Source: Ziziphus jujuba (Eukaryota; Streptophyta; Magnoliopsida; Rosales; Rhamnaceae). Taken from it: a stretch of DNA of 64,000 nucleotides. Below, one piece after another: positions 40,997 through 52,858 of the stretch. Positions within the stretch are counted from its first letter, which is position 1. Each line of letters begins with the position of its first letter. The position numbers were made by a program, and so were the translations under genes. The DNA lies in the NCBI RefSeq assembly GCF_031755915.1, contig NC_083379.1:45082001-45146000 (forward strand), written 5' to 3'. The notes beneath the pieces are model-generated. The model had not been told where the DNA came from and made no database searches. It saw only the letters and a program-made list of their open reading frames with translations.

Positions 40997-43900
40997 GCCT
41001 GTTAAAATCATTAAAACTGAAAGTCACGCCATGCCCCATCTGCTTCCTATATTCGTTTCCTAATTAAAACCATCATTATCCTTGAATATATATTAAAATT
41101 GCATATATCAAATTATAGAATTTCAAAAGTACTCTTTAATAGTCAGAATTGACTCTGATACAAGTCCCATAACCAACCAAATTGTTCAATTAACCAAAAA
41201 GGGTTTATTTTTAACTGATCATGTAGGAAAAAGAAATGAATACGGTTTTTAAATTAGCATAGAAAACAACATTCTAAGATCATAAACAAGAAAACAGAAA
41301 AAAAAAAAGAAAAAAAAAAGAAAAAGAAAAAAGAAGAGACAGAGAGAGAGAGGAATTTTTTAATGAAACAATGTGGGATTGAAACGGCATGGCGCTAGTC
41401 TTGTCAACAAGGAAGTGGCATTGACTAATTTTTTGTGGGTCAATATATTAGACAGAACCCAACAACTTTTTTTTTTTGTCCGCTCAACAGAACCCAACAA
41501 CTTCATTCCCAAGCTACAAACCAAGTGCATAGATTATATACGTGGTAGTAGTAGGACCAAATCTACTCCTTGTCCAGCTGCTTTGATAACGATATTTCAT
41601 GCGTTTAATTTCACAAACCCAACTCAAATCCAGCTGTTATCTTGGGCGGTCCCTAATTATTAATTTTCATATCAAATCTCTACGCAAAAAAGATAAATCT
41701 TTCAATTACCTAATTAGTGGTACCATTTTCTCTTTCTCTTATTCCTAGTTGGTATAAATTACCTAAACTTAGAAGTTACTTTCTCCACTTCATCAAATCC
41801 AGCTTTGTTTACTCTCTTTGCAAAATCTTTCATCACAAGTTGGCATATTTGGCTTAGGAGGAATCGGATATTAATAATTGCTTGACCTAAATTCCCTGCT
41901 CATCTCTCTTTTTATTTTTCTAAATTTGAGGATTTATGTTTAGGTTGATGCAAAGGATGGCGCTCCTACGAAAGTCACTGCAATTGACATATAGAAAGTT
42001 AGAAACAAACATTCGAATAATAAATTAAAAATTAAAAAAAAAAAAATGGAAGTCCACGAATTTCGAAAGATGAAGTGGAAAAATATAAAACTGACACCAG
42101 CGACCCCACAAACTGCAGGTCAAACCCTTTTCAACGATTACACTAAGGAAATAAAATTCCATGTTCGAATGTGGGTTTTATGTCATATACATTGTTTTAT
42201 TTCTGACTTGTATAGCTTTTCTGACTTGTGTAGCTTCTCTTATACTTGTACATTGACATGGTTGTTTGCTTTTATTTTCTCTCCCTGGCAAACTTCATCT
42301 TTCATAATTAGATTTTGGAGTTGACCACCAACCTTTTCAAAAATTTCCCTATTAACCTAATTACATTTTTTTTCTTAAGTTGGTATGACATTGTTATCGG
42401 ATTCAATTGTAATCATGTTTCTGCCACTGGATTTTAGGCTTTTGACTAATTGATACTAATCAAAGCCTTGCCCTTTGAAGGACACAGGGAGAAATCAGAT
42501 AAGGAAATAAATGGCGCAACTCGAGGAATTTTTGAGTGGTTGAAATGGCAAACTTGTTAATTAAAAAGAAAAAAAAAAAAAAGATAAATGAGACACCTAA
42601 TTAAGTTAGGTTTCTGCTTAGTTCTTAAATTGCTATAAAACTACTATGGATAGCAATGCCTCTCTGCTCTGGCTAAAGTCCAAGCATACAGTTTAGGCAA
42701 CGACTACCATTAATAAATATATAGACCTTCCTAAATGCTGCAGCATATCCCTTTCCCCAACCGAACGATTATAGCACACAACATAAGGAAAATTGTAAAA
42801 TATGCAATTTATCCAAATTTTGCAAATGTTATACTGCTTTAATTAGTTATTAGGATACAATAAATGAGTTTTTGTTTTTCCTTTTGAAAACTGAGAAATG
42901 ATGAAACATTATTGTGGCATCAGCTTTTTGTTCCCTTAAATTCCTCCGAATGATAAGGCTAACTCCATGCCTCTTTCCTGTGACATGCATTATTTTGTCC
43001 CAACCAACCCAGCCTTACAGTTACACCTTTAAAAAGTAAAACCTAAAAGTTTTACTTTTGTTTTTCGTTTTAATATAACACAGGCATAAAAGAAAAGAAA
43101 AAAAACAGCTTCTTTTTTGTTAGCTAAAAAAGAAGAAAAAAAAGAAGTTAGAAAAGAGAACCAAATTGCAAAAAGGTAAAAAACATTCCTTGGCAGCTAA
43201 GGAACATCTATTGCGCTAACAAATTCCAGCAAATTTTGCAAATTACAAGTAAACAAGCCAGTACCACCATAACACCACTGTTTGGTTTTCATATTATGGA
43301 AATGAAAAATAAGGAGAAATGACCATCTGGGGGTCTGCCACCTGTTGGACACAGCTGTTTTTTAGTAAGCAACTTTTTCCACCTGGTCACAAAGCTTGAT
43401 TGACTCGCTTTCGCCATTGTCACGCAACCGTAGATTCTTGTTTCGATTGGATGCATCTTTTTCCTCCTTATAAAGCCTAAGTCATACGCCAATGCCCAGC
43501 TGGCAAAATGCCACCCCATGTCTACAATTACCAATTTACCCTCAACACTATCAACAACCATTGTGATTGTTCTGTTTTTCCCTTTTTTGGGAACATAAAC
43601 AATTGTTAGTTTGACGATACTGAGCCTTGTATTAAGAGGAAAATAAAAAGAAACTTATATTTAAAATGATATCCATAAATTATTCAATTTGGGATTGAAT
43701 TGTGTAATGCCCTTTGATAATTTACTCTATGATTTAGGTACATGATTGCATTGAAAAAGGGATTCAAGAATTGGAATTAGGTTAAGATTCATTGTCCCCT
43801 AAACTTTATGGTCTTTCCCCCTAATATAAGGCTACACAAAGTGTCTACATATTAATTATTCACAAATGTATTCAATCTGTATAAATAAAAGCAGTGAAAT

Positions 43901-45342
43901 CCAAACCGTTGGTTCATGTTACTTTATTGTAATGGAAAGTAACACAAAATTCTCAATTGATGAATGATCTTTTTAACATCTAACTTATTTTGTTAGGACG
44001 GTTAAAAAATAAAAACAATCCATTTGGCACTCCATCCATAAATGTTACTTGGGTTTATTCTAATTGCATTTTGTAGGGATATTACTGTCATATTGGAAAA
44101 GTTCCACGCAGCAGGCCCGTTAAACTAGAGGCAGCTAATAACGGATTGCTACATGTTTTGTCTTTCTTATTGCAAAAATTAAGGACTCTCTGGCCCTAAT
44201 TTGCCCTGAAAGGTCTTCATCTTTTTACAATTGTCTTCTTTCGATACCCTTTTTACCCCTTTTTTTTTTTCAACATTAATTGGACAAAACAAAAAGGAAA
44301 AAAAAAAAAGGAAAAAAAAAAGAAACTACTTTCTCTTTTTATTCTTTTCAAAAAAAAAAAAATTACTATTTTAATTAGTACTTTGAATCATTCTAAAATT
44401 CTTCGAACCTGAATACTGAAAAAATAACCAAGATTTACTCTAAAAAAGAATTTCTTGCTGTTTACTCATTTGGGTTCAACGAATTTCATGCAAAATAAGT
44501 AAGTAAATAATAACCCAAAATTTAAATAAATCAAAATGTGAGATGTAATTTGTTTTTTTGGGGAAAAATTTGGTAGAAAAGCCGGCGCAAAACGGATTTT
44601 AGCGGGAGTGAAAGTTATTGATTGGTATAGAGAGAGAGAGTCCAGCGTGGCAATGAGTTTCTCTCTCTAAAACTCTACCTAGTATCAATCTTTATTTCCT
44701 CTCAGAGAGACAGAGAGCTTCTTCTTGTAGCTGCCAAATTTACAGATTCTCGAATTCATTGACCATTCGTCTCTCTCTCTTTCTCTCTCGCTGAAACAAC
44801 GGAGAGAAAGGAATTAATTTCTCTCCAAGTATCTGTTTGTCTCCCCAGAACTCCTCCGTTTCTTCTGCTTCTTCTTCAAACTACTCTGTTTTTCCGCTCA
44901 TTTTTTTTCCCCCTCTTCCGTGCCTCTCTTTCCACAATCTTTTTGTTTTCCCTCTTTAAAAATCTACTTCCCATTTTTTCCATTTTCGTTACGTCAAGTT
45001 TCTGAATTTCTTTTTTTTTTTCTTTTTTTCCTTTTTTTTTTCACTCTTTCTCTCTAAAACTGCTCCACCACTTTCACTTCGTTTTGCTATTTTTTTTTTT
45101 TTCGTTCTGTTTTATTTCAGAGCAGTATTTTCTTTCCTTCTGGGTTTTCTCGAATGCTGATTCTTGGCGTGACCTGATCTCGAAATTTTCAATCTTGCAT
45201 TCAATCATTCTTTGCCTTATCGTTGCAAGTTCAACAAACCCATTTCAACGATCTTCTTCTTTACTCTATAAAAAACCCCATCTTTTTCACTTTTCTCTAC
45301 CATCCCCCCTTAAATTCTTCTGTACAGTCTCAGAGATCCAAA
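39967..45342. other. Long gene-poor region (5.4 kb)
   Basis: No gene is supported. Contents are AT-rich sequence, an (AT)n run near 40960-40993, purine-rich poly-A tracts near 41290-41350, poly-A/T tracts near 44265-44360, and the CT-rich leader of the first IST1-like gene from about 44600. A 90-residue minus-strand frame at 43289-43561 resembles nothing I know. The 44560-45342 part is similar to the region before the second IST1 copy. Confidence 0.55.
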
Positions 45343-47081
45343 ATGTTTGACACGTTATTGAAGCCTAAGTTCTACAACAAATGGTTAGGCAAAAACCCAT
45401 ATTTAAAAAACCCATATTTAGCTTTTATATTTATTCTTTCAGAATTTGATTCTCTGGTTTCTTTTTTTAGCTTTTGGTTTCTGACATTGGAACTTTCTTT
45501 TGGTGTTTTAGCAAACAATGTATTAAGACCACGAAAACTCGACTGGATGCGATAAAGAAGAAGAGGAATGCAGTTCAGAAATATTTGAGAAGTGACATTG
45601 CAGATCTTCTTAGGAGTGGCCTTGATATCAATGCGTATGGAAGGGTAATAATTTGCTTCATATTCCATAAAGACTTGGCCTCTTTCATGCCCTGTTCTAT
45701 GATTTGTGCCTTTCCTATTGTCTTCTTTACATCTTTGTTGGCCTTAGTGATTTGTTCTTTTTTGTTTTGTTTTTGTTCTTTGCAGCTTTTTTTATTTTTT
45801 ATTTATTTTTTTTATTTTTTTAGTGTCAATATTAATTATTTTATTTATTTATTTATTTATTTTTCAATTTATTTATGACGCCGTTTCATTATTTACTTAA
45901 AATATGATCACCGCTCTTCCTATGCGAAGCATTGATTGACATCATGAATGGAGGTATATCAACCGGCTTATATTCATATGTGGGACCCCCACATGTCCAT
46001 TGCTATCATAAACTTTCACATCTTGATCAATGCATGAGTCAATCCCTTGCTTTCATGATAATCGTGCATGTGTGTTATATCCATATCTGGTGAATGTGAT
46101 CGGATCATGACTTGCACTCGCTATACCTTTTTTTTTTTTTTTCTTATTTTTTAGCATTTTCTTTTTTTCAACTGAAAACAACCGGAAACTTCCTGACCGG
46201 AATGTTTTGTTTGGTGTGATGTTATTAGTAATATATGCAATGCTGAATGTTTCTGTATTGGATTTTCGGGAGATTGGAAAATTCATTTTTTTAAGCAAAG
46301 AAAATTTCATGATTTGGATGTTTATATGTATGCTTATGGATGTCACTTACCCATAACGCCAACTTGACCCTTCATAACATAATTGGTGATGCAGGCTGAG
46401 GGGCTTCTGGTTGAGCAAATTAGGTCCTCCTGTTACGAATTAATCGAGAATTTTTGTGGGATTATCTCAAATAATCTCTCTCTTATGCTAAAGCAGAAGT
46501 AAATGCTCCTTCCTACTTTATCTCTTTCTCAGAAGAACAGTACAAAGATGTTTGAATGTTTCTTTGATCTTAAAAACATTTTTTCACTTTTAAAAGTTTT
46601 TTATTTTGATTTTGATTCTCATCTCTTTTCAGGGAATGCCCTGAAGAATGTAGAGAAGCTGTTCCATCTTTGATGTATGCTGCCGCAAGGTTTGCTGATT
46701 TGCCAGAACTTCGAGACCTCAGAAATTTATTTACTGAGAAATATGGAAATTCCCTCGAATGTTATATAAATAAAGAGGTAGCTAATTCATATCCCACATT
46801 AGAAATTCAAAGATCTTATTTTAAGAAGGAAAAAAAAAAAAGAAAAAAAAGAACCAATTGTGCGTCTGTTTCAGTATTTAACCATTTAAAACGTTGTGCT
46901 TATAGTTCGTGGAGATGTTAAGGCCAAAACATCCTTCCAAGGAAATGAAGCTTCAGTTGATGCAAGACATAGCAAAAGAATCATCAATTGAATGGGAATC
47001 TAAGGCTTTGGAACAGAAACTTTTTACGCCATCTCCCATGCAAGTAAGGCTTTAATTTAAAACAGGAAACTCAATAGCAAA

Positions 47082-47113
<32 letters not shown>

Positions 47114-47974
47114 GGCTTCTTATCAACTAATGTTTCTCTTTATTTACAGGAGCAGCCTAAGTATGGGTCAATGAAAGAAACTGATAATGATCTTGAAAAG
47201 GCATACAATAGCAATGAAGATGCTCTTTCGAGAGGAAAAACTAAAGATGATTATAATGCATCCAAAGGAAGTGAAAATGTTGATAGCTACAAGCTGCAGA
47301 GCAGTAGTAGTGAAGATGAAACTACTACAGATATTTCCCTTGACGCCCCACAGAAATCTTCAAGTTCCATAGGGAGTGTTTCCGAGGATGAAGTAGACAG
47401 TAAGAAGCCCTTCTATCTCAGATTTATTCCTCCACCTTACCTCAAACCAAAAACTGAGAGAAAGGACAAGAGTTTAGACCATGATTTAGCGGTGGAGGAT
47501 AAGCCAAAGCCAAGATCAGTTAGGAGGAGAAACTTGAAACCGCCATCGGGTCGTGAGGTTGTCGGAAGTAATGAGATGGAAACTGATGGGGTTGTGAAGA
47601 CAAATTCGAGTGGAAAACCAAGGAGGGGCTTGAGCAGCATAGAGGCCAACGACAGTGATGATGAAAATAGGGTTTTGGATGGGCTTTTGATGCATTACAG
47701 TAAGAAACGGTCACCTTATGAATCCGGGAAGCCCAAGTCCAATCCAAAATCCTGTATGGAGCAAAATGATGATGAACATGTGAAGTTGGGTATTCCTCCA
47801 GCCAGAGCATCTTCTATGCCACCAGAGACAACTTCTGCATCTGAGGCAAAACGTGGACATGTCCGAGCAACTTCTCTCCAGCCGGAAATGCTGAGCACCG
47901 CCGGTCATGTTCATCCTAAGCTACCTGAATATGAGGATTTGGCAGCTCGAATTGCTGCTCTTAGAGGAGCATAG
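45343..47974 (+). CDS. IST1-like protein, copy A (ESCRT-III/Vps4 regulator)
   Basis: Predicted cytosolic, endosome-associated regulator of Vps4 in multivesicular-body sorting, like Arabidopsis At1g79910. Exons 45343-45383, 45512-45644, 46395-46498, 46633-46777, 46906-47043 and 47150-47974 give 461 residues. It starts MFDTLLKPKFYNKW. The helical IST1 domain includes TRLDAIKKKRNAVQKYLRSD, VEQIRSSCYELIENF, ECPEECREAVPSLMYAAARF and LRNLFTEKYGNSLE. The low-complexity C-terminal half is rich in Ser, Asp and Lys. It ends with the conserved VHPKLPEYEDLAARIAAL, which looks like a MIT-interacting motif for Vps4/LIP5. All exons keep frame. A second, damaged copy lies 4.4 kb downstream. Confidence 0.92.
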
Positions 47975-49762
47975 TAGGGAAAAAAAGAAAAAAGAAAAAA
48001 AAAAAAAGGAAATCATAAGCATTAGGAAAAAAAGATTTATCTTAGGAAAATTCTTTAATTAACATCATGTCCATAAATATAGGTTAGTTATTACATTATT
48101 TGGTAGCACCTCGTTTCCAAATTTGTATACTGAAAAATCATTCATTATATTTTAAGTTTCTACAACATGAGATTCATTTCTTAAACCCTTCATTTATTTT
48201 ATGAGTCTTGTCGTTTTGTTTTGCTTAAACGCTGTCGTTTTATTGATTTCTTTAGATAGTTTTGTTAGCTGTTGCCAGAATCAGTTGCTTGATACGCAGC
48301 GTTTTTGGTTCCCTAAGGAGCCCTTTATAAAAGAGACCGTCTTGTTCACGTTCAGGGAATGAGGAGTGTAGTTTTTTTGTGATACATGAGTATTTTGTCT
48401 GATCTTGAGCTTTTTCCTTACGGCAGAATTTAGTGAAATCTTCTTCTTTCTGTAGGCTGTATATTAACTTGACGTCAGGTTTGTTCAAAGCCAAGGTTTG
48501 TGGTCAAGTACATTCACTCGCTTTACACAAATTCCACGATTTCATATTAAGGTTTGAAATTGGCAACAAAATGAAATTCCACTGGCTAGAATCCAAACCT
48601 AAAAGACAAAGAAGTTACTCGGGTCTTCTGCTTTGTGAAGTCATACTAGTTTGGTCACAACTGTAATGTTTAAATATTTAAAAGAATGACTAGAAATGTC
48701 ATATTTAAAAACTTAAAGATTGACTATTGTCAACACAGGTTTTCTAGAGTTTTGAATCTTCTAAAATGAAATGGCAATTGAAAGGGTCAAATAATAACGG
48801 AGGGAAGAAACGGATGACTTTGAGCTTGGAAGTCTCCAAAATAGTATAAGAAAACAAAGAAATAATAATAAACAATGACTTTTACCCATTCCATCTACTC
48901 AGTCGAGTGGATCTAATTCGTTCTTATCTATGGAACTCCCAATAGGCCAATGATACACTGATCAGTAGTAATTGGACTGATGATTCCTACCGACCAAAAA
49001 AGAAAAAGAAAGTGAGATGTAAATTATTTTTTTTATTTTTGTTTCCTCCTAGTTTGGTAGAAAAGCAGGCACAAAATGGATCTAAGCGGGAGGGTGACTA
49101 TTTTTGAGAGACAGAGAGTCCAGCGTGGCATATATTTTCTTTCGCTAATAACTCTGCCTGGGGTCGATCTTTCTTTCCCCTCTGTGAGAGACGAAAGGCA
49201 GAGCTTCTACTAGCTGCCAATTCACAGTGTCGAATTCATTGACCATTCTTCACTCCCACTAAATCAACGGCGAGAAAGGAATTGATTTTTTTTTAAGTAC
49301 TTGTCTGTCTCCCTGGAACTCCTTCATTTCTCCTCCAAAACTAAAACCAATTTAGAGACTCTGTTTTTCTGGTTGTTTTGCTGAACAATCATCTCTCTTC
49401 CTCTCTGCCTCTCTTTTTACGTTCTTTTTGTTTTACCTCTCTAAATCTACTCCCTTTTTTTTTTTTTTTTTTTTTTTGCCATTTTCATTAGACCAAGTTT
49501 CTGAATTTTCTTTTCCTCTCCATCTCTTAAACTGCTCCACTTTCACTCCTTTTCTAGTTTTATCTTCTGCTTATTTCTTTTCTGAAGCAGAACAGCGTTT
49601 TTCTTTTCATCTGGGTTCCTCAATTCCTGGTTCTTGGCTTGACCTTATTGTTGCAGTTTAAAAAAACCCATTTAAACAATCTTCTCTTACTCTATGAAAA
49701 AATCCAGCTTTTCACATTCTTTGCTATTCCTGGTAAATCTTCGGAGGTCTCGGAGATCAAAG
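47975..49762. other. Spacer between the IST1-like copies
   Basis: It contains the 3' UTR of copy A, a methyltransferase exon remnant (annotated separately) and, from about 49040, promoter and leader sequence of copy B similar to that of copy A: TGGTAGAAAAGC at 49055 matches 44571. No complete gene. Confidence 0.65.
48471..48545 (+). pseudogene. Remnant of methyltransferase last exon
   Basis: This stretch matches the last exon of the methyltransferase at about 55401-55475. Shared words in order are CAAGGTTTGTGG, CAAGT, CATT, CAAATTCCAC and CATATTAA/CATTAA, with small substitutions and a 4-base insertion. In the intact gene these bases encode TARFVGKCIDITQIPQYIK. It sits about 500 bases after IST1 copy A, just as the intact methyltransferase follows copy B. 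The rest of the gene is absent; a weak similarity of ACGCAGCGTTTT near 48292 to 52773 might be its 5' end. Confidence 0.65.
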
Positions 49763-50185
49763 ATGATTGACGGGTTTTTTAAGCCTAAATTCTACGTCAA
49801 ATGGTTCAGCACAAACAAACCCCAAATTCAATTTTTATATTTAGTTTCAGATTTTGGTTGTCAGTATTCCTTTTATACAATTTTTTGTTTTTTTTTTTTT
49901 TGTTTTTAATTTTTGGACTTTTTGGTTTAGCAAACAACATATTGAGACAACGAAAATGAGACTGGATGCGATAAAGACGAAGAGGAATGCAGTTGAGAAA
50001 CATTTGAGAAGTGATATTGCACATCTTCTTGGGAATGGCTTTATTATCATTGCGTATGGAAGGGTAATAATTTTCTTCATATATTGCATAAATTTCTTGG
50101 TCTCGTTCTTCATCACATGCATGATGATCATGACCATGCATGCATTAAGATGTGAAGTAACCAGAGATGTAAGTTCACTCTGGCC

Positions 50186-50231
<46 letters not shown>

Positions 50232-51950
50232 ACATTTTGGGTGTATGTATGCATGATTTTCTTAGTAATATATGCAAAAGCTGTATGTTTCTGTGTTGGG
50301 TTTTAGGGAAGATTGAAAATAAGTAATTTTTAAAGCAAAGAAAAATGCACGATTTGAACGTCCGTAACTCTTTGTAATTGGTGACGCAGGCCGAGGGACT
50401 TCTGGTTGAGCAACATAGGTCCTCCTGTTACGAATTAATTGAGAATTTTTGTGAAACTATCTCAAATAATCTCAAGTCCATGCTAAAGCAGAGGTATGCC
50501 GAACTCTCTCTAACAACTACCATTTGTAGCTGTTAAAAGGCTTATTTGACCATCCTTAATTTAGCTGTTATAACAACTACCGAACTCTCTCTAATAAGTC
50601 GTTCATTTAGCTGTTGAGAATCTATATGTGAATTTACATGCAATGGTGTAACAAATATAACATTACAACAAACTATACAAAAGATACAAACAGAGGCTAT
50701 AAGAATAATAATAACCCTATTGATCGAAATAGAACCTTAAAAACGTGATTTCCAATTGTGTATTAAAAGCTTTTTCTTGATTCTTATCTTTTCAGGGAAT
50801 GCCCAAAAGAATGCAGGGAAGCTGTGCCATCTTTGATATATGCTGCAGCATGATTTGTTGATCTGCCTGAACTACGAAACCTCAGAAATTTATTTGCTGA
50901 GAAATATGGAAATTCCCTCGATCGTTGGACAAATGAAGAGGTACAATTTCTATTTCACTTCAGAAATTCAAATATTTAGTTTAAAAAGAAGAAGGACAAT
51001 ACCAATTGTAGATCTTTTATTAGTATTTGACCATTTAATATCTTATGTTTTAGTTTATGGAGATGTTGAGGCCAAAACAGACTACCAACGAGATGGTGCT
51101 TCAGTTAATGCAGGAAATAGCAAAAGAATTCTCAATTGAATGCTGTATAACAGACACTGATAATGATCTTAAAATAACATACGAAAGCAAGAAAGATGCT
51201 TTTTCAATAAGAAAAACTCAAGATGATCATGGGAACAAAAATAGCAACACAAAGGAGGAGGATTATAATGAATCAGAAGGAAGTGAAAGTGACATTACAT
51301 CTTATGGAAGCAAGGATGTTCCTTTTGATATCTACAAGCAGCAGAGCAGTAGTAGTGAAGATGAAACAACCATAGACCTTTACCGAGATGCTCCGAATAG
51401 ATCTTTGAGTTTGATGGGAAGTGCTTCCGAGGATGAAGAGGATACAATGAGGCCCTTCTATCACAGATCTATACCTTTCCCTTACCTCAAACCAAGAACT
51501 GAAACAACGGACAACATTTTAGAGGAACCAAGTCCAACAAAACAGAGTGGTACTGAAGTTGAGAAGGAAACAACTGACCAAAATTATGATTTAGTGGTAT
51601 ATAATAAGCCAAATCCTAGATCGTTTAGGAGGAGAAACTTGAAACGGACACCGCGTGGTGACATTGTCGAGAGGCATGGGACTGAGACTGAGATTGATGG
51701 TGTTGCAAAAACAACTACAACAACAAGGCAGAGAAGCAGAACGGCTGAATTAGCCATTGATCCTCTTCCTCCAGCTAGAGCATCATCCATGCCAATAGAG
51801 CCAACGGCTCCATATGAAGCAAAACATGATGGGTATGCCCGAGCGATTTCTCTTCAGCCGGTAATGCTGAGAATGGCCAGTCATGTTCATCCTAAGCTAC
51901 CGGAATATGATGATCTGGTAGCTCGAATTGCTTCTCTCAGAGGAACATAG
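49763..51950 (+). pseudogene. IST1-like protein, copy B, with premature stop
   Basis: Tandem paralogue of copy A in the same orientation. Inferred exons are 49763-49803, 49931-50063, 50390-50493, 50796-50940 and 51054-51950. Exon 1 encodes MIDGFFKPKFYVKW and exon 2 TKMRLDAIKTKRNAVEKHLR. In exon 4 the frame reads REAVPSLIYAAA and then TGA (50851-50853), where copy A has an Arg codon in AAARF. The frame stays open on both sides, and the C-terminal motif VHPKLPEYDDLVARIASL is intact. The last two exons of copy A correspond to one exon here, with a short segment lost at ECCITDTDNDL. As written it yields only the first part of the IST1 domain. A recent nonsense mutation, a sequencing error, or use of a downstream start at 51057 (MEMLRPKQ...) are the options. 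Confidence 0.75.
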
Positions 51951-52858
51951 AAGCATTAAAAAAGTTAAGCATTGAGGGAAAAAAACATTCTCTTAGGAAC
52001 TCTAATTACATGTCAAAAATAGGTTGAGTTATTGTTTGGCAGCACTGCGGTTCCAAATTTGAAAGCCCTTTTTTTTTTTTTAAAGAAAAAAATTTGTAAC
52101 CTGAAAACTATTATATTGCCAGACAATCAAAATTTTGATAATAAATTATATGATAATTTTTTAATAGTAATTTAATTGATACTTTTATATATTTATGGAA
52201 AATAATCAATTAAAAAATATCAAATTATAAATATGATTGTATGGCAGTTTTTTAATAATATTTTAATTAATATATATATTTTTAATATTCATAGAGAGTA
52301 AAACAATTAAAAAATATTAAATTATAAATATCAAAATTTTATGTTGTCTGGTTTGTATGTAAAAGTTTATTTAACATTATATGTATGAATGAACTTGGAG
52401 TCTAGTTCTTCATGTTTAATCCATTAATCGTTATGTCTCTTATCACTTTGAGATTCATTGATATCGATGTCACGGTCTGGATCTTCATGCAAAATCAAGT
52501 GCACTTTTTTTTTCCTTGGTAAATAAAGGCACACAATATCACTAATAAATTTATATGGTTTTGGAACGTTATGGGAAAAAAATTTTAAATCACTAATTTT
52601 AATTTCTCCTATTATTCAAAAAAAAAAAAAAAAAAAATTTCTGCCACTTATCATGATATCATATGGCACTAATTAATCCTTCGAAAAGATAAAACTTGGG
52701 GGCAAAAGGGGTAATTACAGCAAATATCGTATAAAAGCTTTCCAACCTCCTCCTCAGCAGGAACAGCAATAACGCAGCGTTTTGTCGTAGAGAATTCAAA
52801 TCGGCGAAAGCACGGTGGAAAATTGAAGTGTAAGATTTTGGGTTTTGTGTGTTTGTCA
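51951..52858. other. Intergenic region with MITE-like element
   Basis: AT-rich spacer between IST1 copy B and the methyltransferase, largely taken up by the inverted-repeat element at 52119-52351. A poly-A run lies at 52618-52637. The final 150 bases are the methyltransferase promoter and leader. Confidence 0.65.
52119..52351. mobile_element. MITE-like element with internal direct repeat
   Basis: The ends are inverted complements: CCAGACAATCAAAATTTTGA on the left and the complement of CCAGACAACATAAAATTTTG on the right, near-identical apart from small indels. Inside are two AT-rich direct-repeat copies of about 95-100 bases, each ending in AATTAAAAAATAT(C/T)AAATTA. No coding capacity. Target duplication not clear. 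Confidence 0.55.

Noticed and set aside
41290..41350. Possible CRISPR-like or satellite repeat
   Set aside because: Only irregular A-rich runs with G; no spaced unit. No CRISPR array is present anywhere in the window.
42046..42324. 92-residue plus-strand ORF
   Set aside because: Hydrophobic low-complexity C-terminus from T-rich DNA; no family or neighbour support.
43289..43561. 90-residue minus-strand ORF in the gene-poor region
   Set aside because: No recognisable domain, no supporting splice or promoter signals, and atypical composition; probably chance.
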